The position numbers and the translations under genes were made by a program. 64,000 bases of DNA. Origin: Eubacterium sp. Lineage in GTDB: Bacteria > Bacillota > Clostridia > Lachnospirales > Lachnospiraceae. Shown here piece by piece: positions 44,130 to 51,824 of this stretch. The notes under the pieces are model-generated. The model saw nothing but the letters and a program-made list of their open reading frames with translations, had not been told where the DNA came from and searched no databases. Positions within the stretch are counted from its first letter, which is position 1. Each line of letters begins with the position of its first letter. The stretch is taken from the NCBI GenBank assembly GCA_017420535.1, contig JAFOIV010000056.1, forward strand, positions 1-64,000. Reading direction: 5' to 3'.

Positions 44130-44211
44130 TGCGGTCAAAGGGACTTGAACCCTCACGAGATGCCTCACAGGAACCTAAATCCTGCGCGTCTGCCAATTCC
44201 GCCATGACCGC
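44130..44211 (-). tRNA. tRNA-Leu (anticodon TAG)
   Basis: Read on the reverse strand, the acceptor stem GCGGTCA/TGACCGC is perfect. The D-arm has TGGCGGAATTGGCAGACGCG, the anticodon stem CAGGA/TCCTG encloses the loop TTTAGGT (anticodon TAG), a long variable arm TGAGGCATCTCGTG marks a class II tRNA, and the T-arm contains GGTTCAAGTCC. The 3' CCA is not encoded. It reads CUA and other CUN leucine codons. Confidence 0.97.
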
Positions 44212-44269
44212 TTAAACACCTATTTAAAATATCATTTGAGTCATTAAAAGTCAATATAATAGGAAAAAC

Positions 44270-44324
44270 TTGACAAGTTAGATATGTCTAACTATACTGA
44301 TAGCAAAGTTAGATGAGACTAACT
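44270..44324 (+). promoter_or_regulatory. ZIP-gene promoter with two DtxR/MntR-like operators
   Basis: TTGACA (44270-44275), 17 bp, TATACT (44293-44298). AGTTAGATATGTCTAACT (44276-44293) fills the spacer and AGTTAGATGAGACTAACT (44307-44324) covers the expected start site. Both share the arms AGTTAG/CTAACT, 31 bp apart, about three helical turns. The shape fits dimer sites of DtxR/MntR-type metal repressors (inference; no such gene is in the window). Confidence 0.85.
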
Positions 44325-44357
44325 AGAATTTGCTTAGATTTATAAGTATTAAAAGAG

Positions 44358-45146
44358 GTGATTTTTATTAAGGAAATAGTTTTGGGCATTTTAATTCCAT
44401 TTATTGGAACAACATTAGGATCAGCCAGTGTATTCTTTATGAAAAAGAAGCTGAAAGATAAAGTTGAAAAAGCGCTTAATGGGTTTGCCAGCGGCGTTAT
44501 GGTGGCAGCATCAATATGGAGCCTTATAATACCTGCAATGGAGCAGACAAAAAACTATGGGAGACTGAGTTTTTTGCCTTCAGTAATAGGATTCTGGATG
44601 GGTATTCTCTTTTTGTTACTATTAGATACGGTTATACCGCATTTACATATGAATGCAACTAAAGCTGAAGGTCCTAAGACGAATTTTAAGAAGACTACAA
44701 TGATGGTGCTGGCAGTAACGCTTCATAATATTCCGGAAGGGATGGCAGTGGGTGTTGTTTATGCTGGATATCTGGCGGATAATAAAACCATCACAGCAGG
44801 TGGAGCCATAGCACTTGCAATAGGTATTGCTATTCAGAATTTTCCAGAGGGAGCAATTATATCTTTATCACTTATGGCGGAGGGTAAATCAAGAGGAAAA
44901 GCTTTTTTAGAAGGGGTATTATCTGGAATTGTTGAACCTCTGGGGGCTCTCCTTACAATACTTGCTGCTGGACTCATTTTGCCGGCAATGCCATATTTTT
45001 TAAGCTTTGCGGCGGGAGCTATGATCTATGTAGTGGTGGAAGAATTGATTCCGGAAATGTCACAGGGGGAGCATTCTAATGTGGGCGTTGTACTGTTTGC
45101 TTTTGGATTTACACTTATGATGGCGTTAGATGTGGCTTTAGGCTGA
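44358..45146 (+). CDS. ZIP-family divalent metal transporter
   Basis: The protein of about 260 residues has eight membrane helices and the ZIP signature motifs LHNIPEGMAVGVVYAG (helix 4) and FPEGAIISLSLMAEG (helix 5), which carry the metal-binding His/Glu. ZIP proteins import zinc, iron or manganese. The first codon is unclear: a GTG at 44358 is in frame, but AGAGGTGA (44355 on) looks like the ribosome site itself, with an ATT at 44367 six bases on, which would give IKEIVLGILIPFIGTTLG, the usual ZIP beginning. No ATG is available. It is driven by the promoter and paired operators at 44270-44324. Confidence 0.92.
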   Translation: MIFIKEIVLGILIPFIGTTLGSASVFFMKKKLKDKVEKALNGFASGVMVAASIWSLIIPAMEQTKNYGRLSFLPSVIGFWMGILFLLLLDTVIPHLHMNATKAEGPKTNFKKTTMMVLAVTLHNIPEGMAVGVVYAGYLADNKTITAGGAIALAIGIAIQNFPEGAIISLSLMAEGKSRGKAFLEGVLSGIVEPLGALLTILAAGLILPAMPYFLSFAAGAMIYVVVEELIPEMSQGEHSNVGVVLFAFGFTLMMALDVALG

Positions 45147-45200
45147 ATTTATGATATAGTATTCTAAAGGATTGAATTGATTTTTTTCTGGAGGATGCAG

Positions 45201-46757
45201 ATGTCTAAAGTTATTATGGTTCAGGGGACCATGTCAAATGTTGGAAAAAGTCTTATAGTTGCAGGCCTTTGCAGGATTTTTAAGCAGGACGGGTACAGGG
45301 TTGTACCATTTAAATCTCAGAATATGGCGCTTAATTCCTATGTTACAAAAGACGGTCTTGAGATGGGCCGCGCCCAGGTAATGCAGGCTGAGGCTGCAGG
45401 AGTTGAACCTTCAGTCTATATGAATCCAATACTTTTAAAACCTACCAGTGACAAGGGCTCTCAGGTGATTGTTAATGGTGAAGTTTTAGAGGATATGAAT
45501 GCCAGGGACTATTTTAAATATAAGAAGAAACTTATACCTGTAATTAAAGAGGCATTTAAAAAACTCGAAGAAGAGGCGGATATCATCGTTATTGAAGGAG
45601 CGGGAAGTCCGGCGGAGATAAACTTAAGAGCTGATGACATTGTAAATATGGGCATGGCAGAAATTGTTGATTCAAATGTACTCCTTGTGGGAGACATTGA
45701 TCCAGGGGGAGTATTTGCTCAGATCTACGGTACAGTAATGCTTGTAGAAGAAGTGGAAAGAGACAGGATAAAAGGCCTTATTATTAATAAATTCCGGGGA
45801 GATAAGACTCTTCTTGACCCAGGAATTGTAATGCTTGAAGAAAAAACTAAGAAAGATGTTTTAGGAGTGGTTCCGTATCTTTCTTTATCTATTGACGATG
45901 AAGACAGTCTTTCTAACAGGTTTAAGAATAAAAAGCAGGGAATTATAAATATAGGAATAGTTCATCTTCCTCATATTTCAAATTTCACTGATTTTAATAT
46001 ATTTGATCAGGTAAGTGGTGTTGAAGTTCATTATATTAAAGATCCTGAGGAAATAAGGGATATGGATGCACTTATCCTTCCAGGAACTAAAAATGTCATT
46101 GAAGATATGAGATTCTTATCAGAGTCAGGTTTTTCAGATAAGATAAAAGAATATGAAAAGGATGGAAATATCATATTCGGTATCTGTGGCGGATATCAGC
46201 TTTTAGGAAAGAAGATAAGAGATCCTTATACTGTTGAAGCTGGTGGAGAGATAGATGCTCTTGGGCTTCTTGATGTAGAAACTGTTCTTTCCAAGGAAAA
46301 GATCAGAAGAAGAGTAAAGGGAAAGATAAGTGAGATAACAGGTTTACTCAGTGGCTTATCTGATCTTCCTATTTCCGGTTATGAGATCCATATGGGAATT
46401 ACTAAAGGAAATATAAAGACACTGGATATAATAGAGAGAATAGAAGAAACAGAAAATAGTGATATAGATCAGAACAGCATTTTAGATGGAGCTTATGATA
46501 AAAACACTTATGGTTCATATATTCATGGTATATTTGATGAAAAGGAAGTAGTGACTGCCTTTATTCTTGCTGTTGCTTCATTAAAGAATAAGAAGGGCAG
46601 ACTAGAAGAGGAAAGATTTAAAGCTTTTGTAGAAAATCTAAATGTAACTGATTGCCATGCCTTTAAAGAAGAGCAATATGACATTTTAGCGAATACTTTG
46701 AGGGAATCTTTGGATATGAAAAAAATATATGGATTATTAAAAGATTCTGTGATATGA
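45201..46757 (+). CDS. cobQ: Cobyric acid synthase (CobQ/CbiP)
   Basis: The start at 45201 has GGAGG six bases upstream. The 518-residue protein has an N-terminal dethiobiotin-synthetase-like ATPase (VQGTMSNVGKSLIVAGLCRI, then PFKSQNMALNSYVT) and a C-terminal glutaminase with the nucleophile FGICGGYQLLG and catalytic SYIHGIFDE. It amidates four side chains of adenosylcobyrinic acid a,c-diamide. It lies upstream of the cobalamin riboswitch, separated by a terminator, so it is transcribed apart from the main cbi operon, with no riboswitch of its own seen. Confidence 0.97.
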   Translation: MSKVIMVQGTMSNVGKSLIVAGLCRIFKQDGYRVVPFKSQNMALNSYVTKDGLEMGRAQVMQAEAAGVEPSVYMNPILLKPTSDKGSQVIVNGEVLEDMNARDYFKYKKKLIPVIKEAFKKLEEEADIIVIEGAGSPAEINLRADDIVNMGMAEIVDSNVLLVGDIDPGGVFAQIYGTVMLVEEVERDRIKGLIINKFRGDKTLLDPGIVMLEEKTKKDVLGVVPYLSLSIDDEDSLSNRFKNKKQGIINIGIVHLPHISNFTDFNIFDQVSGVEVHYIKDPEEIRDMDALILPGTKNVIEDMRFLSESGFSDKIKEYEKDGNIIFGICGGYQLLGKKIRDPYTVEAGGEIDALGLLDVETVLSKEKIRRRVKGKISEITGLLSGLSDLPISGYEIHMGITKGNIKTLDIIERIEETENSDIDQNSILDGAYDKNTYGSYIHGIFDEKEVVTAFILAVASLKNKKGRLEEERFKAFVENLNVTDCHAFKEEQYDILANTLRESLDMKKIYGLLKDSVI

Positions 46758-46773
46758 TACACAACGGATTTTT

Positions 46774-46810
46774 AAGATGTTTCGCTTAGTAGCGGGACGA
46801 AACATTTTAA
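46774..46810 (+). terminator. Terminator after cobQ
   Basis: ATGTTTCG (46777-46784) pairs with CGAAACAT (46798-46805), followed by T's. Confidence 0.7.
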
Positions 46811-47035
46811 TATAATTAAATATTGGACATAAGGTGCTTTTGCATGTCAGTTACTGTAGGGAATTTCATTTTCCTATTAAGTAAGGCGCAGAAGTTAAAA
46901 GGGAAACAGGTTAAAGCCCTGTACGATCTCGTCACTGTGTTTAGGGAGTCCTTATATAGTTAGTGTCACTGGATTATTTCTGGGAAGGCCATATATAGGG
47001 GCGTTGATCTTTGAGTCAGGAGACCTGCCTTTTTG
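46811..47035 (+). promoter_or_regulatory. Cobalamin (AdoCbl-type) riboswitch with its promoter -10
   Basis: TATAAT at 46811-46816 is a likely -10. The RNA then shows the B12-riboswitch core in order: AAGGTGC..., the B12 box-like AAAAGGGAAACAGG-TTAAAGCCCTG with the following GTCACTGTGTTTAGGGAG, then GTCACTGG, GGGAAGGCC and the closing GAGTCAGGAGACCTGCC. These match the conserved GGGAA, CCACTG, GGGAAGGC and AGACCTGCC elements. It should shut down cbiK and the downstream genes when cobalamin is plentiful. Confidence 0.92.
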
Positions 47036-47122
47036 TTGGTACACTAAAGTCACGAGGAATTGACTGTACGTTTTATGGATCAAGCTTTTTTAGCGACGAT
47101 ACATTTCTTTTCATGTGCAATC

Positions 47123-47148
47123 AACTCTGGCGAAAGTCAGAGTTTTTA
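47123..47148 (+). terminator. Riboswitch expression-platform terminator
   Basis: AACTCTG (47123-47129) pairs with CAGAGTT (47138-47144), then T's. It stands about 90 bp after the aptamer, where a B12-controlled terminator is expected. Confidence 0.75.
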
Positions 47149-47163
47149 TTTTGTGTAAGCCGA

Positions 47164-47279
47164 GCCAAAGTCGCTTATGCGAAGCATATGTCTAATAAAT
47201 ATATACGGCTTCACATTTATGTGAAAAGCCGTATATATTTATTAGACAGATCTGCCTACGGCAGATAAGCGACCTTGGC
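47164..47279 (+). repeat. Cloverleaf-like inverted-repeat element in the cbiK leader
   Basis: The outer arms GCCAA-A-GTCGCTTAT (47164-47178) and ATAAGCGAC-C-TTGGC (47265-47279) pair with one mismatch. Inside are ATGC-GAA-GCAT, a 23-bp perfect hairpin (47189-47211 with 47226-47248, extended by CACAT/ATGTG) and TCTGCC-TAC-GGCAGA. It looks like a small mobile or folded RNA/DNA element. A second copy was not found in this window. Confidence 0.85.
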
Positions 47280-47280
47280 G

Positions 47281-47452
47281 AGGCCGCATCATCGAGCAAG
47301 CTTTGCTTGCGAGAGGAGCGAGGCCGCATCATCGAGCAAGCTTTGCTTGCGAGAGGAGCGAGGCCGCATCATCGAGCAAGCAAAGCTTGCGAGAGGAGTG
47401 AGGCCACATCATCGAGCGAGCGAAGCTTGCGAGATGTGCGAATCCGCATCAT
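47281..47452 (+). repeat. Four 40-bp tandem repeats, each with a GCAAGC hairpin
   Basis: Units start at 47281, 47321, 47361 and 47401, with a 12-bp partial fifth (AATCCGCATCAT). Each begins near AGGCCGCATCATCGAG and holds a hairpin. Units 1 and 2: GCAAGC-TTT-GCTTGC. Unit 3: same stem, loop AAA. Unit 4: GCGAGC-GAA-GCTTGC, pairing by a G-U wobble. The block is much richer in GC than its surroundings and sits between the riboswitch terminator and cbiK. No spacers differ between units, so it is not a CRISPR. Confidence 0.95.
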
Positions 47453-47485
47453 AAGCACCTAAGTCCAAAATAGGAGGAAAGTAAA

Positions 47486-49090
47486 ATGAGAAAGAAACTG
47501 TTAACTGTAGCTCTTGCTTCAATGATGGCTGTTTCAATGGCTGCTTGTGGTAAGACAGAGGATAAGACAAATACTACTGCATCAACAACTGAAGCAGCTA
47601 GTCAGTCTGATTCAAAGAGTTCTGAGGAAAAGGCGGCAGAAGTTGCTTCCCTTATCGATGCTATCTATGTTCAGCAATATACTGAAGATACTTACGCTAA
47701 CTGTGAAAAGGCAAAGGCTGCCTGGGATGCTCTTACTGATGAAGAAAAGGAAATGGTTAATGGCGAAAACGCTGATCCTGATTATTTTGGAAGAGATACA
47801 GGTGATGCTTCAAAGGATGATCCTTTAAATCAGGACAATATTGGTGAGAATGAGATTCTCGTTGTAAGTTTTGGTACTTCATTTAATGATAGCCGTGTTA
47901 CTGATATCGGTGGCATCGAAAAGAAGATTCAGGAAGCAAATCCTGATTGGTCTGTAAGACGTGCATTTACAGCACAGATCATCATCAATCACGTATATGC
48001 CCGTGATAATGAAAAGATTGATAACGTGGATCAGGCCCTTGAAAGAGCTGTAAATAACGGCGTTAAGAATCTTATTATCCAGCCAACTCATCTTATGCAT
48101 GGTGCAGAATATGATGAACTTGTAGCTCAGCTTGATTCATACAAGGATAAATTTGAGACAGTTAAGGTTGCAGAACCACTTCTTGGTAAAGTTGGAAATG
48201 ATGCTTCATCAATCAACGAAGATAAGGAAAATGTTGCTAAGTATGTTGTAGCACAGGCTGTTAAGGATGCTTCTTTTGATTCACTTGAAGCTGCTGAAAA
48301 GGACAGCGTTGCATTTGTATTAATGGGACATGGTACAAGCCATACAGCAAAGATCACATACAGCCAGATGCAGACTCAGATGGATACACTTGGATATAAG
48401 AATGTATTTATCGGAACAGTTGAAGGTGAGCCTGAAGAGACTGAATGCAGCAAGGTTATTGAAAAAGTAAAGGCTGCAGGTTATAAGAAAGTAATCCTTC
48501 GTCCTCTTATGGTAGTTGCTGGTGATCATGCCAATAATGATATGGCTGGCGATGACGAAGATTCATGGAAGTCAATGTTTGTTGCTTCTAATGCATTTGA
48601 TTCAGTAGATGCTCAGATTGCAGGTCTTGGAAGAATTGAAGAAGTTGAAGCGCTTTACGTTGCTCATACAAAAGCTGCACTTGAAACTTTAGGTTCTGCT
48701 GATTCATCAGCCGCCAGCAAATTAGAAGATGGCGAATACACAGCTACATTTACAACAGACAGCTCAATGTTTCATATCAATGAAGTATATGAAAACAAGG
48801 GAAAGCTTACTGTTAAAGATGGTGTTATGACAATGCATATTGTTCTTGCATCAGATAAGATCGTAAATCTCTACCCAGGTTCAGCTGATGACGCAGCAAA
48901 GGATGGAGCAGAGCTCCTTCAGCCTACAAAAGAAACTGTTGAATATAGCGATGGAACTAAGGAAGAAGTTAATGCTTTCGATATTACAGTTCCAGCAATA
49001 GGTGAGGAATTTGACCTTGCTCTTATAGGTACTAAGGAAAAATGGTACGATCATAAGGTAAAGGTTACAGACCCGGTTAAGGCCCAGTAA
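47486..49090 (+). CDS. cbiK: Exported CbiK-type sirohydrochlorin cobaltochelatase lipoprotein with a C-terminal beta-sandwich
   Basis: The 534-residue protein has a lipoprotein signal (MRKKLLTVALASMMAVSMAA, lipobox MAAC), an acidic linker, a CbiK chelatase domain (about 115-405) and a C-terminal beta domain (about 415-530). The chelatase shows ILVVSFGTSFNDSR, the catalytic-type histidines in VLMGHGTSH (His282) and VVAGDHANND (His348), and PTHLMHGAEYDEL. CbiK puts cobalt into sirohydrochlorin early in the anaerobic pathway, and is normally cytoplasmic; periplasmic CbiK forms exist in Desulfovibrio. Here it is surface-anchored, first in the riboswitch operon, and next to an importer. Its C-terminal module resembles one in the next gene. 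No cytoplasmic chelatase is seen. Confidence 0.92.
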   Translation: MRKKLLTVALASMMAVSMAACGKTEDKTNTTASTTEAASQSDSKSSEEKAAEVASLIDAIYVQQYTEDTYANCEKAKAAWDALTDEEKEMVNGENADPDYFGRDTGDASKDDPLNQDNIGENEILVVSFGTSFNDSRVTDIGGIEKKIQEANPDWSVRRAFTAQIIINHVYARDNEKIDNVDQALERAVNNGVKNLIIQPTHLMHGAEYDELVAQLDSYKDKFETVKVAEPLLGKVGNDASSINEDKENVAKYVVAQAVKDASFDSLEAAEKDSVAFVLMGHGTSHTAKITYSQMQTQMDTLGYKNVFIGTVEGEPEETECSKVIEKVKAAGYKKVILRPLMVVAGDHANNDMAGDDEDSWKSMFVASNAFDSVDAQIAGLGRIEEVEALYVAHTKAALETLGSADSSAASKLEDGEYTATFTTDSSMFHINEVYENKGKLTVKDGVMTMHIVLASDKIVNLYPGSADDAAKDGAELLQPTKETVEYSDGTKEEVNAFDITVPAIGEEFDLALIGTKEKWYDHKVKVTDPVKAQ

Positions 49091-49096
49091 TTATTT

Positions 49097-49123
49097 AGCC
49101 CACGACTTTTGTCGCGGGCTTTC
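49097..49123 (+). terminator. Hairpin after cbiK, weak terminator or attenuator
   Basis: AGCCCACGAC (49097-49106) pairs with GTCGCGGGCT (49111-49120) with a TTTT loop and one mismatch. Only a short T tract follows (TTTCTG), so it may lower rather than stop read-through into the importer genes. Confidence 0.6.
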
Positions 49124-49162
49124 TGCAATTATTAAAGATATTAAAAAATGGAGGATAAAGAT

Positions 49163-50791
49163 ATGACTAGATTTAAAAAAATAAGAAAGGCTATATCTTT
49201 ATGCCTCCTTTTTGTCTTTTTTTTACTAAATGGATGCGCTGTTAATAACAATTCAATAAAAGGTGACGATAATAATGTTACCAATAGTAAAGAGAGTAGC
49301 GCTACCGACAGTGAAGAAAATGATGCGAAAGATAAAGAGCAGTGGCTCAGTATCCAGTTATCCGGTGGCACAGGTAAGGCAAAATTAGAGTCTCCTGTAA
49401 AGGTAACTTATAACAATGGAAAGGCTTATGCCCATATTATCTGGAGCAGTTCAAACTATGACTATGTAATAGTTGATAATGAGAAATATTTAAATGAGTC
49501 AGCCCCAGGAGAAAACAGCAGTTTTACTATTCCTGTGGAATTAGATAAGGAAATCCTGCTTATAGCTGATACTACAGCCATGAGTAAGCCCCATGAGATT
49601 GAATATAAAATAAAGATCAGTAGTGATATAGAAGAAGCTGGAAATAATGGATCCAGCGAAGAATCAAAACAAGATGGAAACAATGGTTCCAGCAAAAAAA
49701 CAAGTAAGATAAAAGAAGAATTTGAAGAATGTAAGAAGATTCTTCAGGATTCCGGTATAAAAAAACAGGATAAAAAGATAATAAAATACGCAGAAGAATT
49801 AGAAATCGAAAGATACGAAGATGATATTCATCTTATTTATATAAATGATATTGGAGTTTATTTACTTATCCCAAAAGATAAGAAGCTCGATGATAAAATA
49901 GAGAAAAACATTAAAGAATTAAAGAATCTATATATTTTAAGAAAGGATCTAGACAGGACTTATCTTGTATCTACATCCGTTATGGATCTTATTATATGCA
50001 TTGATGCAGCAGATAATATCAGATTATCAGGAACAAAGAGTAAGGACTGGTATCTTACAGAGGCAAAAAAACTGATGGATAGCGGTGATATTATATATGC
50101 TGGTAAATACAGCGCACCGGATTATGAACTTATTCTTAGTGAAAAATGTAACTTAGTAATTGAAAATATGATGATCCTTCATACCCCTGAAGTTTTAGAA
50201 AAGTTAAGAAGCCTTGGGATACCTGTTATAGTTGAAAGATCAAGCTATGAGAACAGCCCTAAGGGAAGGCTCGAATGGATAAAATTATATGGGGTCTTAT
50301 ATGGAAAAGAAGATGAGGCTGAGAAATATTTTAATAAAGAGATAGAACGTATCGAAAATGTTTCAAAGCAGGGGGATGTTACATGTGCCTTCTTTGCCAT
50401 TAATCAGAATGGGGCTGTAAATATAAGAAACAGCAGCGATTATATTGCTAAAGATATTGAAATTGCAGGAGGAAAATATCTTCCGGATATTGATAACGGG
50501 GACTCTAAATCTACAATGAATATACAGATGGAGGAGTTCTATGCCACAGCCAGAGATGCAGATGTTCTTATCTATAACGGAACTATCGAAGGGGAGTTAA
50601 ATGATATAAATGACTTGATAAAAAAGAACGAGTTATTTAAAGACTTTAAGGCTGTAAAAAATGGCAGAGTATATACTACAACAGCTGACTTTTTCCAGCA
50701 GTCCAGCATGACCGGGGAATTTATAGAGGATATTTCGTCTGTTTTATATGAAAAGGATAGTGAGCTGACTTTCCTGAAACATTTAAAATAA
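49163..50791 (+). CDS. ABC-transporter substrate-binding lipoprotein (BtuF/FepB-like) with an N-terminal beta-sandwich
   Basis: The ATG at 49163 has GGAGG eight bases upstream; an ATG 15 bp earlier lies before that site. The 542-residue protein has a lipoprotein signal with lipobox LNGC, an acidic linker, a beta-sandwich of about 95 residues (LSIQLSGGTGKAKLESPVKV to EIEYKIKIS) and a class III binding-protein domain (about 215-540) of the BtuF/FepB/siderophore type. The beta domain resembles the C-terminal module of the CbiK protein upstream. With the permease and ATPase it probably imports cobalamin, corrinoids, cobalt complexes or another tetrapyrrole. The cargo cannot be fixed from sequence. 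Confidence 0.88.
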   Translation: MTRFKKIRKAISLCLLFVFFLLNGCAVNNNSIKGDDNNVTNSKESSATDSEENDAKDKEQWLSIQLSGGTGKAKLESPVKVTYNNGKAYAHIIWSSSNYDYVIVDNEKYLNESAPGENSSFTIPVELDKEILLIADTTAMSKPHEIEYKIKISSDIEEAGNNGSSEESKQDGNNGSSKKTSKIKEEFEECKKILQDSGIKKQDKKIIKYAEELEIERYEDDIHLIYINDIGVYLLIPKDKKLDDKIEKNIKELKNLYILRKDLDRTYLVSTSVMDLIICIDAADNIRLSGTKSKDWYLTEAKKLMDSGDIIYAGKYSAPDYELILSEKCNLVIENMMILHTPEVLEKLRSLGIPVIVERSSYENSPKGRLEWIKLYGVLYGKEDEAEKYFNKEIERIENVSKQGDVTCAFFAINQNGAVNIRNSSDYIAKDIEIAGGKYLPDIDNGDSKSTMNIQMEEFYATARDADVLIYNGTIEGELNDINDLIKKNELFKDFKAVKNGRVYTTTADFFQQSSMTGEFIEDISSVLYEKDSELTFLKHLK

Positions 50792-50813
50792 CAAAGACTT
50801 AGGAAGAAAATTT

Positions 50814-51824
50814 ATGAAGCGAAAAATAATAGTTTTTAGCATTCTTTTTCTGGGACTTATATTAATAACATTATTTTCCATAGGAGCAGGAAGCGTATCT
50901 TCCGGTCTTAAGGAAACATGCAGTGTTCTAATGGGAAATAAGGAAAATGAAGTGCTTTATAATATCATATGGCAGATCAGAATTCCGAGAGTAATAGCAG
51001 CCGTAATTCTTGGGGGAGCTCTTTCTGTGGCAGGATTTCTGTTACAGACCTTCTTCCTTAATCCTATTGCGGGACCTTATGTTTTAGGAGTTTCCTCCGG
51101 AGCAAAGCTTGTTGTAGCAATCACTATGATCTTTAGCCTTAAAATGGGAGTGATACTTAATTCCTGGATGCTTATAGGCGCTGCATTTATAGGGGCGCTT
51201 ATATCCATGGGAATCGTGCTGCTTATATCTTTCAGGATTAAAAGCATGTCCATCCTTGTAGTATGCGGCATCATGATAGGTTATATCTGTTCAGCAGTTA
51301 CAGAGATCCTGGTAACATTTGCCAGCGATAGTAATATTGTTAATCTCCACAACTGGTCCCAGGGATCATTTTCAGGAATATCCTGGGAAAATGACAGGCT
51401 GATCCTTATCCTTGTCTTTATTTCATTATTTATCACGGCTTTTTATATTAAACCTATAAATGCCTATAGATTAGGGGAAAGATATGCCGCTTCCCTTGGA
51501 GTAAATATAAGGGGCTTAAAAATAGCCCTTATCATACTGTCCAGTTTACTTGCAGCAGTAGTAACAGCCTTTGCAGGACCGGTGTCATTTGTGGGAATTG
51601 CAGTGCCACATTTAATGCGACGGGCCTTTAAGACAGGCAAGCCATCTGTCCTTATTTTTGGATGCTTCTTTGGAGGGGCGATAGTTACACTCTTTTCAGA
51701 TACAATGGCAAGGCTTATATTTGCGCCGCTGGAACTTTCCATCAGCACGGTTACAGCAGTTCTTCTTGCGCCGGTGGTGGTGGTAATGATGATAAGAAAA
51801 CACAAGGCAGGTGATAGGTTTTGA
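50814..51824 (+). CDS. BtuC/FecCD-family ABC permease
   Basis: The 336-residue protein has about ten membrane helices and FecCD-family signatures: IRIPRVIAAVILGGALSVAG, FLNPIAGPYVLGVSSGAKL, LGERYAASLGVNIRGL and GPVSFVGIAVPHLMRRAF. It forms the channel of the importer with the binding protein at 49163 and the ATPase at 51821, whose TTG start overlaps its stop codon. Position in the riboswitch operon suggests corrinoid or cobalt uptake (BtuC-like), but siderophore permeases look the same. Confidence 0.92.
   Translation: MKRKIIVFSILFLGLILITLFSIGAGSVSSGLKETCSVLMGNKENEVLYNIIWQIRIPRVIAAVILGGALSVAGFLLQTFFLNPIAGPYVLGVSSGAKLVVAITMIFSLKMGVILNSWMLIGAAFIGALISMGIVLLISFRIKSMSILVVCGIMIGYICSAVTEILVTFASDSNIVNLHNWSQGSFSGISWENDRLILILVFISLFITAFYIKPINAYRLGERYAASLGVNIRGLKIALIILSSLLAAVVTAFAGPVSFVGIAVPHLMRRAFKTGKPSVLIFGCFFGGAIVTLFSDTMARLIFAPLELSISTVTAVLLAPVVVVMMIRKHKAGDRF

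Noticed and set aside
45177..45200. A longer CobQ start
   Set aside because: The GGAGG site and conserved protein beginning support 45201; the extension covers the ribosome site.
47011..47268. An open frame across the riboswitch, its terminator and the inverted repeat as a coding gene
   Set aside because: It lies wholly within structured regulatory RNA, has no ribosome site and no recognisable protein features.
47281..47452. The tandem repeats as a CRISPR array
   Set aside because: Units are contiguous with no unique spacers, only four in number, and no cas genes are present.
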